From an uncultured Oscillospiraceae bacterium (GTDB lineage: Bacteria > Bacillota > Clostridia > Oscillospirales > Acutalibacteraceae), in the NCBI GenBank assembly GCA_902492895.1, contig CABUNG010000006.1, positions 1-64,000 on the forward strand: a stretch of 64,000 bases of DNA, written 5' to 3'. The translations under genes were made by a program, and so were the position numbers. Shown here in pieces: positions 52,714 through 61,467 of the stretch (position 1 is the first letter of the stretch; every line of letters starts with the position of its first letter). Under the pieces are notes generated by a model. That model saw nothing but the letters and a program-made list of their open reading frames with translations, did no database searches and was not told the DNA's origin.

Positions 52714-53862
52714 TTATTCCAGCGCTTTCAAATCCCCCAGCACCTTGACGAGACCCCGTCCGAGCATCTGCCCGGAATACATGGCCTCCTCCAGCGTGTT
52801 GGTCTCGCTCCCCATTTCGACAAGGATGGATCCATGGGTGAGCTGCTGGTTGTACCGCGCATTTCCCACCAGGGATATCGGCCGCATGACGCCCTCATAC
52901 CGGGTATGCAGCTCCTGCTGCAGCCGCACGGCCAGGGACAGGTTCTCCTGCCAGTCCGGATGTGGCACCGAGGCGGTGTTCATCATGCCCAGGACGATCA
53001 TCATCTGCGCGGCTTTTTTTCCGCCGATTTCGGCGGTCGGTTTTACTTTAGTGCCGGAGTCCCTCTGGATGGAATCGCGATGAATATCCAGCACCACCTG
53101 AATGGTGGGATTGGCCTCCAGATTTTTCTGAATGGTCGCCTTGGACCGGTCGTACGCCCCCGTATACTGAGGTGAATCGTGGACCGTCTTGTCGTGGATC
53201 ACGCCGATCCCCGCCGCCCGGAGCTGCGCGGCGACGATTTCCCCGACGGCTACCACGTTTTTATTCTCGTCCAAGGTGCGGGTGGGGTCGGTGTCGTTGT
53301 AAAATCCCGCGTCGTAATCGAGGTAACACTCGGTCGTGTGGGTGTGCATGATGAGCACCTGCGGCTCGGCCGTATCGGTGATGTGGATATCCGGTTTGCG
53401 GGTGAGCAGATCGTTCAGATCGAGTGTCACCCCGCTGCCGTTGCGCACCGCCACCCCGCCAACAAAGTCGCTGCCCGGGGACAGCTTTTCGGTCAGGACC
53501 GTTCCGCCCTTGCCTTTGTCCGGGACGACGGGAGTCGGAAAAGAGGGCAGCGCCGGCCACGTGATGCCGTTTTCCCATTCCGTGGGCAGGGTGGTCGGCG
53601 GCGTGGTCGTTCCGGATGGAGTGGTCGTGGTGCCGGACGGCGCGGTGGTCGTGCTGCCGCCCGACGGCTGACGCTCCAGACGGCCGCTGAGGGCCTCGGC
53701 GCCGCCCTCGGGCTGCTGGATTCCCACCGACAGCATCGCCAGCCGCCCGCCCCATTCCAGCAGGGTCTCCCGGCTGAGGTTGCCGCATACGGCCGCGACA
53801 CACGCCGAGGCCGCCAATATGCCAAGGGCCGTCTGAATCGCCCGTTTCGTCTTTTTCTGCAT
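52714..53862 (-). CDS. spoIIP: Stage II sporulation protein P
   Basis: Peptidoglycan hydrolase (amidase/endopeptidase) of the engulfment DMP complex. The 382-residue chain has an N-terminal membrane helix (~8-27), a Pro/Thr/Ser-rich linker and a catalytic domain. Its zinc-site motifs are MHTHTTECYLD, VVLDIHRDSIQR and the Glu in ILVEMGSETNT. In the forespore membrane it thins septal wall with SpoIID and SpoIIM, which are not in this window. It lies 76 bases downstream of gpr on the same strand. Confidence 0.95.
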   Translation of the reverse strand: MQKKTKRAIQTALGILAASACVAAVCGNLSRETLLEWGGRLAMLSVGIQQPEGGAEALSGRLERQPSGGSTTTAPSGTTTTPSGTTTPPTTLPTEWENGITWPALPSFPTPVVPDKGKGGTVLTEKLSPGSDFVGGVAVRNGSGVTLDLNDLLTRKPDIHITDTAEPQVLIMHTHTTECYLDYDAGFYNDTDPTRTLDENKNVVAVGEIVAAQLRAAGIGVIHDKTVHDSPQYTGAYDRSKATIQKNLEANPTIQVVLDIHRDSIQRDSGTKVKPTAEIGGKKAAQMMIVLGMMNTASVPHPDWQENLSLAVRLQQELHTRYEGVMRPISLVGNARYNQQLTHGSILVEMGSETNTLEEAMYSGQMLGRGLVKVLGDLKALE

Positions 53863-53938
53863 ACAGCATCACCGCTATATATCTATGCGGCGAAAGCGGC
53901 GGCTAGACCGCCGGCAGGCGGTTTGTCCGTTTTCTTTT

Positions 53939-54820
53939 TTACTGCGCGGCCGCGGCCAGTTCGAGCGGGGAGTAATCGGGCTGTAACGCCGCGTTGATCG
54001 TCATGGCGACCAGACGGGAGGCCCGGCGGATCATCAGGTCGATTTCCCGCGGGGTCACCATCATACCGGCGCCGCGGGGAGAGACCTCGTCGGCCATATC
54101 CTCCCGGCCGGTCAGTTCTTCGGCCAGGGTCACGGCATCCACGACGGTGGGCACCCCGACGGCGATAACCGGAATGCCCAGCGTATCCCGGTTGAGCTCC
54201 CGGCGGTTGTTCCCCACCCCTGAACCAGGGGCGATGCCGGTGTCGCTGATCTGGACCGTACAGCCCAGCCGGGACAGGCTGCGCGCCGCCAGCGCGTCGA
54301 TGGCCACGACGGCGGACGGCTGGACCACCGTGATGACGCCCTCCGCCATCTCCCCGCTCTCCACCCCGGTGTTTCCAAGGACGCCCGGCGCCATCACGGC
54401 GGTGGGGCGAAGATCGTCGAGCCCCGCGGCGCGGGCGAATTCGCCTTGGATATGCCGGGTCGCCAACACCATCTTGACCGCCTGAGGCCCCAGCGCATCG
54501 GGTGTGATCGCCTCATTCCCGAGTCCCACGACCAGAACGGTGCCCTCCTTAGGCAGCAGGGCCGCGAGCTGTTCCCCGATCAGGCGGGCCGTCTCTTCCA
54601 GCTCGGTTTCGTTGTCCGTCAGGGCTGGGAGCTCGGCCGTAATATAGGTGCCGCGGGGTTTTCCGAGCGCCCGCTCCCCCCGTTCGCTCCGGATATGGAT
54701 GCGGGTGAGGGCGGCGTTCCCCCGCTCAAATCGTTCCCTCTCCACGTCCCTGTCGCTCAGCGCCTCCTGCAGGACCGGCTGTTCGGCGGCCTCCAAGGCC
54801 AAGTCGGTACGCCTTTCCAT
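53939..54820 (-). CDS. gpr: Germination protease (spore protease)
   Basis: Degrades small acid-soluble spore proteins during germination. The 293-residue chain starts with the family pattern RRTDLALEA and has LVVGLGNEAITPDALGP, APGVLGNTGVESGE and PGSGVGNNRRELN. The N-terminal propeptide cut by autoprocessing would lie before residue ~15. The ribosome site AAAGGATGG is far (about 13 bases) from the ATG. Paired with spoIIP and divergent from rpsT, the normal clostridial order. Confidence 0.95.
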   Translation of the reverse strand: MERRTDLALEAAEQPVLQEALSDRDVERERFERGNAALTRIHIRSERGERALGKPRGTYITAELPALTDNETELEETARLIGEQLAALLPKEGTVLVVGLGNEAITPDALGPQAVKMVLATRHIQGEFARAAGLDDLRPTAVMAPGVLGNTGVESGEMAEGVITVVQPSAVVAIDALAARSLSRLGCTVQISDTGIAPGSGVGNNRRELNRDTLGIPVIAVGVPTVVDAVTLAEELTGREDMADEVSPRGAGMMVTPREIDLMIRRASRLVAMTINAALQPDYSPLELAAAAQ

Positions 54821-54936
54821 GTTGTGTGACCCATCCTTTCGCACGGGATTGTGTAGCCGTCCGGTCAAACTTCGCCGTCAGCGGCGATTCTTTTCGAGTA
54901 TTTGCAGAAAAATCCGGAATATTCCCAAAAAAACAG

Positions 54937-54965
54937 TTGATTTTCTCAGCGGAACATGCTAAGAT
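54937..54965 (+). promoter_or_regulatory. Promoter of rpsT
   Basis: TTGATT (54937-54942), a 17-base spacer and TAAGAT (54960-54965), about 42 bases before the likely ribosome site region. Confidence 0.7.
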
Positions 54966-55013
54966 AATTCGTGCGTGATTTTCAAGGAATGAATTGGCAG
55001 AGGAGGTGTGACC

Positions 55014-55268
55014 ATGCCCAATATTAAATCCGCTAAAAAGCGCGTGAAGGTGATTGCAACCAAAACTGCGCAGAACAAGGCCAACCGCTCTGCCCTCCGG
55101 ACTCAGATCAAGAAGGCGAACGTGGCGATCGAAGCCGGGGCCGCCGATAAGGACGAGGCCGTACGGGCCGCTGTCAAGAAGATTGACCAGGCCGTGGCGA
55201 AGGGACTCCTGCATAAGAATACCGCCGCCAGGAGAAAGTCCGCCCTCGCTAAACGTGCCCAAGCATAA
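55014..55268 (+). CDS. rpsT: 30S ribosomal protein S20
   Basis: An 84-residue basic protein with the family opening PNIKSAKKRVKV and the closing HKNTAARRKSALAKR. GAGGAGGTG precedes the ATG; a GTG two codons earlier is disfavoured. It binds 16S rRNA early in 30S assembly. Own promoter and terminator. Confidence 0.97.
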   Translation: MPNIKSAKKRVKVIATKTAQNKANRSALRTQIKKANVAIEAGAADKDEAVRAAVKKIDQAVAKGLLHKNTAARRKSALAKRAQA

Positions 55269-55280
55269 AGAGCCGCTGTC

Positions 55281-55308
55281 AAAGGCCCCGTCGAATGACG
55301 GGGCCTTT
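55281..55308 (+). terminator. Terminator of rpsT
   Basis: A perfect 12-bp stem (55281-55292 with 55297-55308) closed by GAAT, ending in TTT. Confidence 0.85.
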
Positions 55309-55456
55309 CCGCTTGGCCGGGATTTGCCGCCGCTTCGCCCCTTCTGTGACATCCGGGGCCGGGCCGCCGGCGGATAGCGACGTTTTCCGCCCGTCCGGAC
55401 ACCCCGCCGCCGCTGTCGATCTGCCGTATCGCGAATGCAACGAAAGGATGAACGTC

Positions 55457-56110
55457 ATGAAACGGCTGCCCCCCGCCCTGCCGAAGGATCTGCCGATCTG
55501 TTCCGATTTGGCCGGAGCCGTCGAAGCCTGCCTGAACGCGGGCGACGATGTCACCGACCGCCATTTCCTCTCGGGCGCCCTGTCCGGATCCTTCACGTCC
55601 CGGATGGAATTCCGCCGCTGCCGGTTCGACGGCGTCCGCCTGTCCGGCTGCCGGTTTGGCCGCACCGATTTTGTGGACGTGGTGTTCGCGGACTGCGACC
55701 TGTCCGGGGCCGAGATGTCCGGCTGCGGGTTTCTGCGCTGCCGGTTTGAAAACTGCAAGGGCGTGGGAACCGGCTTCGTCCACAGCCCCATGCGCCACGT
55801 ATCCTTCGAGGGCGGACCCTTCCGGCTGGCAAACTTTTCGGAAACGCCGTTCAAGCAGGTGGCATTCGCGGGCTGCGACCTGTCCGAAAGCACCTTCCTG
55901 CAGTGCACGGCGGAGGGACTTTCCTTCGACGCCTGCCGGCTGGTGAAGATCAATTTCTGCCGCACCAAACTGGCAGGTCTCGATCTTTCGTCCAATGAAC
56001 TCGAGGGCATCCTCGTTTCCGGTGACGAACTGCGGGATGCGATCGTCTCCCCGCTGCAGGCCGTGGAACTCGCCCGGCTGCTCGGCATCAAAATAAAGGA
56101 CGGCATCTGA
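55457..56110 (+). CDS. Pentapeptide-repeat protein
   Basis: A 217-residue protein. From residue ~40 every fifth position is Phe/Leu/Met with a polar or small residue before it (RRCRFDGVRLSGCRFGRTDF), the signature of a quadrilateral beta-helix. Cys is unusually common in the repeats. AAAGG lies nine bases before the ATG at 55457. Related proteins include gyrase-protecting Qnr types, but many have no known role. Followed after 13 bases by the MazG-like gene. Confidence 0.85.
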   Translation: MKRLPPALPKDLPICSDLAGAVEACLNAGDDVTDRHFLSGALSGSFTSRMEFRRCRFDGVRLSGCRFGRTDFVDVVFADCDLSGAEMSGCGFLRCRFENCKGVGTGFVHSPMRHVSFEGGPFRLANFSETPFKQVAFAGCDLSESTFLQCTAEGLSFDACRLVKINFCRTKLAGLDLSSNELEGILVSGDELRDAIVSPLQAVELARLLGIKIKDGI

Positions 56111-56123
56111 AAGGAGAATCGCT

Positions 56124-56450
56124 ATGACCGATCAAACCACGACGCTGGCTCAGATCAAACAGCACATACAGGATTTTTCGGATGCCCGGGGCTGGCGCAA
56201 AGGACAAAACGCCAAAGATCTGGCGATGGCTCTCACAGTGGAAGCGGCTGAGCTGGCTGAAATTTTCATGTGGCTGCACTCCGACCGCGCGGACGACGTC
56301 AAAGAGGATCCAAAAGAGTTCGAGCATCTGCAGGAAGAGATTGCGGACGTGTTTTGGTATCTCTGCCGCCTATGCGAGCATTTTGACATCGACCTCGCCG
56401 GGGCTGTGGAAGATAAAACAGAAAAAAACGCACGAAAATATCCGGTATGA
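56124..56450 (+). CDS. MazG-like nucleotide pyrophosphohydrolase
   Basis: A 108-residue all-alpha NTP pyrophosphatase of the short MazG / dCTPase type. The metal-binding acids are in TVEAAELAEIFMW and LQEEIADVFWYL. The early FSDARGWRKGQNAKDLAMAL segment is family-typical. It would clear non-canonical nucleotides. AAAGGAG precedes the ATG. Likely co-transcribed with the pentapeptide-repeat gene. Confidence 0.9.
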   Translation: MTDQTTTLAQIKQHIQDFSDARGWRKGQNAKDLAMALTVEAAELAEIFMWLHSDRADDVKEDPKEFEHLQEEIADVFWYLCRLCEHFDIDLAGAVEDKTEKNARKYPV

Positions 56451-56492
56451 TCCGGCTCCGCTGTCCCAAAAGCCCGGCGGCATATAAACGGC

Positions 56493-56526
56493 AAAAGGGG
56501 AAACGCATGGCGTTTCCCCTTTTTTT
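56493..56526. terminator. Bidirectional terminator between the MazG-like gene and nadC
   Basis: A 14-bp stem (56493-56506 with 56510-56523), 3-base loop and T-runs on both strands. Confidence 0.9.
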
Positions 56527-56547
56527 ATGATCCAAGATAAGGCCGGC

Positions 56548-57390
56548 TCAGGACGTCTGGATTTTCATCGAGATGTCGAGGGCCGTGACCGAATGGGTCA
56601 GTGCTCCGATCGAAATGATATCCACCCCGGTTTCGGCCACAGGCCGGAGGGTCTCTTCCCGGATCCCGCCGCTCGCCTCGAGCAGCGCCCGTCCGGCGAC
56701 GAGCTTCACGGCCTCAGCCATGGCGGCGCAGTCCATATTGTCGAGCATGATGATGTCCGCGCCGGCCTCGAGCGCCTGACGGACTTCGTCGAGGTTCCGG
56801 GTCTCCACCTCGAGCTTCACCATATGCCCGAGCTTCTCCCGGATAGCCGCGACCGCCTGGGGAATCCCGCCCGCGGCGTCGATGTGGTTGTCCTTGAGCA
56901 TGGCGCCGTCAGACAGATTAAAGCGATGGTTTTTGCCCCCGCCGACGGTGACGGCGTATTTCTGCAGCGCCCGCAGCCCCGGAAGAGTCTTGCGGGTGTC
57001 CGTTATCACGGCCTTTGTCCCTTTGACCTTCTCCACCGCTTTGGCGGTGGCGGTGGCGATGCCCGACATGTGCTGCACGAGATTCAGCGCCGTCCGCTCC
57101 CCCTTGAGGAGGGCGCGGGTATGCCCCTCCACCCGGGCGATGAGGTCGCCGGGCTTCACGGCTGACCCTTCGGGCCGATACACCTCAGCCGTAAACCCAT
57201 CGTCCAGGAGTTCAAACACCCGCAGGGCCGCATCCAGCCCGCAGACCACGCCCTCCGCCTTCGAGAGAAACCGCGCGGAGGTCCGGCACTCGGCCGGGAT
57301 CATCAGGTCGGTGGTGGTGTCGAGATAATGGATATCCTCCTTGAGGGCCGTCCGGATCACGTCATCGACATAAAACAGAGGGAGTTGCAT
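56548..57390 (-). CDS. nadC: Quinolinate phosphoribosyltransferase
   Basis: Joins quinolinate and PRPP to give nicotinate mononucleotide in NAD synthesis. A normal 280 residues. The family motifs DTRKTLPGLRALQKYAV and LSDGAMLKDNHI and the C-terminal LEASGGI are intact. AAGGAGG lies nine bases before the ATG at 57390. Last gene of prs-nadB-nadC, which places its PRPP supplier in the same unit. Confidence 0.96.
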   Translation of the reverse strand: MQLPLFYVDDVIRTALKEDIHYLDTTTDLMIPAECRTSARFLSKAEGVVCGLDAALRVFELLDDGFTAEVYRPEGSAVKPGDLIARVEGHTRALLKGERTALNLVQHMSGIATATAKAVEKVKGTKAVITDTRKTLPGLRALQKYAVTVGGGKNHRFNLSDGAMLKDNHIDAAGGIPQAVAAIREKLGHMVKLEVETRNLDEVRQALEAGADIIMLDNMDCAAMAEAVKLVAGRALLEASGGIREETLRPVAETGVDIISIGALTHSVTALDISMKIQTS

Positions 57391-57452
57391 CAGAGCTGCC
57401 TCCTTATACAAATTTTCAAAGGAACATCGGATCGAATGTCCTGGCCGCCGAT

Positions 57453-58931
57453 TCAGTCCAATTCACCGCGGTTCTTCATGTCCAGGACCTCCCGCAGGAT
57501 GATCACGCAGACCGTCGCGAGGCTTTTGGCCTCAACGAAATCGGTGGTCAGCGCATATCCGCCGGTTTTCAGGTCTTCGAGGATTTCCTCGGCCTTGACA
57601 AGCCCCTTTTCCGCGGCGTCATAATCGGGCAGGACGAACCACGCCTTCTGCATGATGTCGCGGACAGCGGTGCGGTGCCCCGCCAGAAGAGCGCGCCCTT
57701 CCGTCCGCAGGACAGGGCGCTCGCCGGACAGGCCGCTGTCTTCGTGCCGCATCCGGCGGCTGATGTCGTAGGTGGTCCGCCTGGCAAAGACGAGCGCCTC
57801 GAGCAGGGAATTGCTCGCAAGGCGGTTGAGGCCGTGTACCCCGGTGTGTGAGCATTCCCCGGCCGCATACAGCCGGTCCACCGTGGTGTCGCCGTAGACC
57901 CCCACATCGATCCCCCCCATCAGATAATGCTGGCAGGGGAAGACGGGGATCAAATCCTTCGTGATATCCACGCCCTCTTCGAGACATCGCTCGTAAATCA
58001 TGGGGAAGCGGTTTTTGATGAACTCCTCGCCCCGGAAGCGGATATCGAGATAGATATCCTCGCTGCCGGTACGGGCAGCCTCCTGCATGATCGCGCGGGA
58101 TACCACGTCGCGGGGCGCGAGCTCGCCCCGTTCGTCATAGCGGTACATGAACCGCTCGCCGTCTTTGTTGAGCAGGGTCGCCCCTTCGCCCCGGACCGCC
58201 TCCGAAATGAGGAAGCGTTCCCGGCCCTGGGCTGCGGCAAAGGCCGTGGGATGGAACTGCACCAGATGCAGATTCTTGATTCGGGCGCCGCGTTCATAGG
58301 CCAGGGTGATGCCGTCGCCGGTGGCGATGGCGGAGTTGGTGGTGTAAGGATACACCCGGCCGATCCCGCCCGTACAAAGGATGCAGTAGGAACAGGACAG
58401 AACCCGCGGTTCGTCCCCGACGAGGAGCTGCGCCCAGAAGCCCCCCTCCCCCGGCACCAGATTCACGAGCTGGGCATAATCGAGAAAATCGATGTTGGGC
58501 TTTTCCATGGCGGCGGCCAGCAGCTTCTCGGTGATTTCCCGGCCGGTCGAGTCCTTGTGATGCAGAATCCGGCGGCGGGAATGCCCGCCCTCCAGCGTCA
58601 TGGAAATGTGGTGCTTGGCATCCCGGTCGAAATCGACATGCATTTCCTTGAGAAGGCGCAGGACGTCCTCGGGTCCTTCGTTGACCAGAATTTCCAGACT
58701 GCGCAGATCGTTTTTATAGCCGCCCGCGATCAGGGTATCCGCAATATGGAGCCGGAAATCGTCGTTTTCCTTGTCCACCACCGCGGCCACGCCTCCCTGG
58801 GCCAGGGCGCTGTTGCAAAGCATCCGCTCTTTCTTGGACAGCACCAGCACCCGCACCTCGGGCGCGAAGTTGAGGGCCGCGTACAGACCGGCCACGCCGC
58901 TGCCCGCGATCAGTACATCATAGTCGTTCAT
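57453..58931 (-). CDS. nadB: L-aspartate oxidase
   Basis: FAD enzyme that makes iminoaspartate for quinolinate. The 492-residue chain has the dinucleotide motif GSGVAGLYAAL, LEGGHSRRRILHH, LVQFHPTAF and GGIDVGVYGDTTV followed by YAAGECSHTGVHG. The C-terminal domain is a little shorter than in E. coli. In an anaerobe it probably uses fumarate as electron acceptor. nadA is not in this window. Ribosome site weak. Confidence 0.95.
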   Translation of the reverse strand: MNDYDVLIAGSGVAGLYAALNFAPEVRVLVLSKKERMLCNSALAQGGVAAVVDKENDDFRLHIADTLIAGGYKNDLRSLEILVNEGPEDVLRLLKEMHVDFDRDAKHHISMTLEGGHSRRRILHHKDSTGREITEKLLAAAMEKPNIDFLDYAQLVNLVPGEGGFWAQLLVGDEPRVLSCSYCILCTGGIGRVYPYTTNSAIATGDGITLAYERGARIKNLHLVQFHPTAFAAAQGRERFLISEAVRGEGATLLNKDGERFMYRYDERGELAPRDVVSRAIMQEAARTGSEDIYLDIRFRGEEFIKNRFPMIYERCLEEGVDITKDLIPVFPCQHYLMGGIDVGVYGDTTVDRLYAAGECSHTGVHGLNRLASNSLLEALVFARRTTYDISRRMRHEDSGLSGERPVLRTEGRALLAGHRTAVRDIMQKAWFVLPDYDAAEKGLVKAEEILEDLKTGGYALTTDFVEAKSLATVCVIILREVLDMKNRGELD

Positions 58932-58963
58932 GTTGCGCCATTCTTTCTTCGAATGATCGGGTT

Positions 58964-60118
58964 TCAGCGTCCGCCCTGCCGTTCGGCGAGCAGGCTCTTG
59001 ATTTTCTCATGGGGATCGATGATGAGGCTGACCGACACATCGTGATTGAGGGCCGCGATGAAATAGGCGATGTATTTGGAGACGTCTACATCGACATACC
59101 ATTCCCGATGCTTGAGTTCTTCGGTCCGATAGGTCAGGTTGGTGCCCAGCACCCCCGCGATAACGCCCTCTTCATAGGCTTTGTCGAAGCTTTCGAGGCC
59201 ATTTGTGAAAATGGGATAGGTGGCGTAGGCAAAAATCCGGGCCGCCTTGCGCTTTTTCAGCTCATAGGCGATGTCCAGCATGGATTCGCCGGACGAAATG
59301 ATGTCGTCTGCGATGAAAACGTCCAGGCCCTCGACCGATTCGCCGAGATATTCATGGGCGATGATGGGGTTCCGGCCGTTGACCACGCGGGCGTAATCGC
59401 GGCGTTTATAAAACATGCCGAGACTGACGCCGAGGATAGAGGCGTAATACATGTTGCGGTTCATCGCGCCCTCGTCGGGGCTGACGATCATCAGGTGTTC
59501 CCGGTCAGGGATCAGATCGGGGAAATGACGGAACAGGGCTTTGAGCGTTTGATAGGACGGAATTACGTTGTCGAAGCCCATCAGCGGCACAGCGTTCTGC
59601 ACCCGGGCGTCGTGAGCGTCGAAGGTGATGATGTTGGAGACACCCATCCGCTCGAGCTCCTGCAGCGCGACCGCACAGTCCAGAGATTCCCGATAGCTGC
59701 GGCGGTGCTGACGCCCGCCGTAGAGAATGGGCATGATGACGTTGATGCGGTGGGCTTTACCGCCCGCGGCCTGGATAATCCGCTTGAGATCCTGGAAATG
59801 GTCGTCCGGGGACATGCTGTTTTTCTGGCCGAACATGTTGTATGTACAGCTGTAGTTGCCCACATCCACCAAGATAAAGAGATCGTCGCCGCGGATGCTG
59901 GCCTTGATGATGCCCTTGCCGTCCCCGGAGGAAAAACGGGGGCACTCCGCCGGAATGAGGAATGAATCCTGTTCCCGGCCGCTGTTGCAGGCCCATTCCT
60001 GCAGATGCGCATTGATCTTCTCTCCGAGTTCTTCCGTTCCCGGAAGAGCGATGATGTCCAGGGGCGCCACGCGGTCCTGCAGATTGAAAATCGTCTCACT
60101 GGTAAACTTGTCCGCCAA
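58964..60118 (-). CDS. prs: Ribose-phosphate pyrophosphokinase, long clostridial form
   Basis: Makes PRPP from ribose-5-phosphate and ATP. At ~384 residues it is longer than the usual ~315. Recognisable parts are the metal/ATP segment ILYGGRQHRRSYRES, TFDAHDARVQ, and the PRPP loop VFIADDIISSGESML, where canonical enzymes have DDxxDTGGT. The start is taken as TTG at 60118, nine bases after AAAGGAG; a GTG at 60178 is also open. It leads prs-nadB-nadC. The altered loop means kinetic or substrate differences are possible. Confidence 0.88.
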   Translation of the reverse strand: MADKFTSETIFNLQDRVAPLDIIALPGTEELGEKINAHLQEWACNSGREQDSFLIPAECPRFSSGDGKGIIKASIRGDDLFILVDVGNYSCTYNMFGQKNSMSPDDHFQDLKRIIQAAGGKAHRINVIMPILYGGRQHRRSYRESLDCAVALQELERMGVSNIITFDAHDARVQNAVPLMGFDNVIPSYQTLKALFRHFPDLIPDREHLMIVSPDEGAMNRNMYYASILGVSLGMFYKRRDYARVVNGRNPIIAHEYLGESVEGLDVFIADDIISSGESMLDIAYELKKRKAARIFAYATYPIFTNGLESFDKAYEEGVIAGVLGTNLTYRTEELKHREWYVDVDVSKYIAYFIAALNHDVSVSLIIDPHEKIKSLLAERQGGR

Positions 60119-60216
60119 ATTCAACGTCTCCTTTTTTCCGTCCCCGATTTTTGGCAGGACTGTGCTTTCATACGGCACAGCTGCCTTTGAATTGTGAAAT
60201 ATTACAGGCTGTTTCT

Positions 60217-60225
60217 ATTGTAGCA
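60217..60225 (-). promoter_or_regulatory. Extended -10 promoter of prs
   Basis: The minus strand reads TGTGCTACAAT (-10 at 60217-60222) with extended TG, about 100 bases before the prs start. Same core as the purL promoter. Confidence 0.5.
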
Positions 60226-60324
60226 CATCCCGCGTGTTTGTGGGAAGAGGCCCCCCGCGATTTGGCTACCGAATTTTCCCGAAACGTGTCGGCGGTTATT
60301 GGGGAGGATGCACAAGCAGGGGCC

Positions 60325-60681
60325 GCCCACAGTCCTCGCTTGGGTTTCGCTGTCTGCGGCCCCTTCGAAAACGCCTTTGGCGTTTTCCCTGCGTTCCCGC
60401 GCTGCCGCCCCGCCCACAGTCCTCGCTTGGGTTTCGCTGTCTGCGGCCCCTTCGAAAACGCCTTTGGCGTTTTCCCTGCGTTCCCGCGCTGCCGCCCCGC
60501 CCACAGTCCTCGCTTGGGTTTCGCTGTCTGCGGCCCCTTCGAAAACGCCTTTGGCGTTTTCCCTGCGTTCCCGCGCTGCCGCCCCGCCCACAGTCCTCGC
60601 TTGGGTTTCGCTGTCTGCGGCCCCTTCGAAAACGCCTTTGGCGTTTTCCCTGCGTTCCCGCGCTGCCGCCCCGCCCACAGT
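60325..60681. repeat. Four tandem copies of an 87-bp repeat plus a partial fifth
   Basis: Copies start at 60325, 60412, 60499 and 60586 with exact 87-base spacing and essentially no divergence; a 9-base fragment follows at 60673. Each unit has a perfect 9-bp hairpin GAAAACGCC-TTT-GGCGTTTTC. The flanks of the hairpin (TTCGA before, CCCTGCG after) match those of the array at 1-176. It fills much of the prs-to-sigma-factor gap 60119-60924; the remainder of that gap shows no gene. Confidence 0.95.
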
Positions 60682-60924
60682 GATACTTATTTTAAGTTCT
60701 CTCTCCTCCCCCTCTCTTACAGATTTTTCGACATTCCTCAGTGTTTTCCCCATGTGAAACGAATATAGAAAAGATGCATTCCCCCAACCCGCTGCCATAT
60801 ACCAATCTAAAGGAGGTAACCGAACCAAACTATTCCATGCAAATTTTTCTTTTCCCTTTTCCATAAAAGGATCTCTGCTCCGTCGTATAATAAGCGAAAA
60901 GCTTTTCACAGAGGAGGCGTCGTC

Positions 60925-61467
60925 TTGAACAACGAATGTTTTGATCAAGCGATTGCCCGTGTAGCATCCGGAGACGTAACCGGTCTGGAAGACATTTACC
61001 GCGCATATGCGTCCAGCATTTACGCGGTGTGTCTCTCGGTAACCGGGCAGCGGGCCGATGCGGAAGATGCGGCGGCAGAGACCTTCCTGCGCGTTTGGAA
61101 AAAGGCCGACACCTACCGCCGGGGAAACGGGCACCGGGCATGGCTGATGACCATTGCCCACCATACAGCTGCCGAAATGATGCGGCGGCAGAGCCGGATC
61201 AGTCCGGTAGAGGACGCGGTATTGGAAACGATTCCTGTTGCCGCCGGTCCTGAGGACGAGACGTGTACCCGGCTTCTGTTGGATGGGGCGCTTCAGACGC
61301 TCAGCGAGCCGGAACGGCAGGTGGTTTCCCTGCATGTGATCGCGGATCTTCCGCTGCGGGAAGTGGCCCGTATTCTGGAAGTGCCGCTGGGCACGATCGC
61401 CTGGCGGAAGCGTCAGGCGATGGGAAAACTGCGCCGGCTGTTAATGGAAAGGGAGAATGCATCATGA
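60925..61467 (+). CDS. ECF-type RNA polymerase sigma factor
   Basis: A 180-residue sigma factor with region 2 (AEDAAAETFLRVWKKADTY, GHRAWLMTIAHHTAAEMMRR) and region 4 (LSEPERQVVSLHVIADLPLREVA, then LEVPLGTIAWRKRQA). No region 3 is present. The start is TTG with GGAGG seven bases upstream. Its stop overlaps the start of the membrane partner by four bases. A TATAAT at 60886-60891 may belong to its promoter. No clear ECF autoregulatory -35 is seen. Confidence 0.93.
   Translation: MNNECFDQAIARVASGDVTGLEDIYRAYASSIYAVCLSVTGQRADAEDAAAETFLRVWKKADTYRRGNGHRAWLMTIAHHTAAEMMRRQSRISPVEDAVLETIPVAAGPEDETCTRLLLDGALQTLSEPERQVVSLHVIADLPLREVARILEVPLGTIAWRKRQAMGKLRRLLMERENAS

Noticed and set aside
60809..60866. 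Perfect Shine-Dalgarno-like AAAGGAGGT followed by a nine-codon frame
   Set aside because: The ATG is about 20 bases away, too far for the site, and the peptide has no features of a leader or attenuator.
60151..61335. Repeat-coded open frames over the 87-bp array, both strands
   Set aside because: A period divisible by three without stops keeps every frame open; one frame also runs antisense into the sigma factor gene. No start signals.
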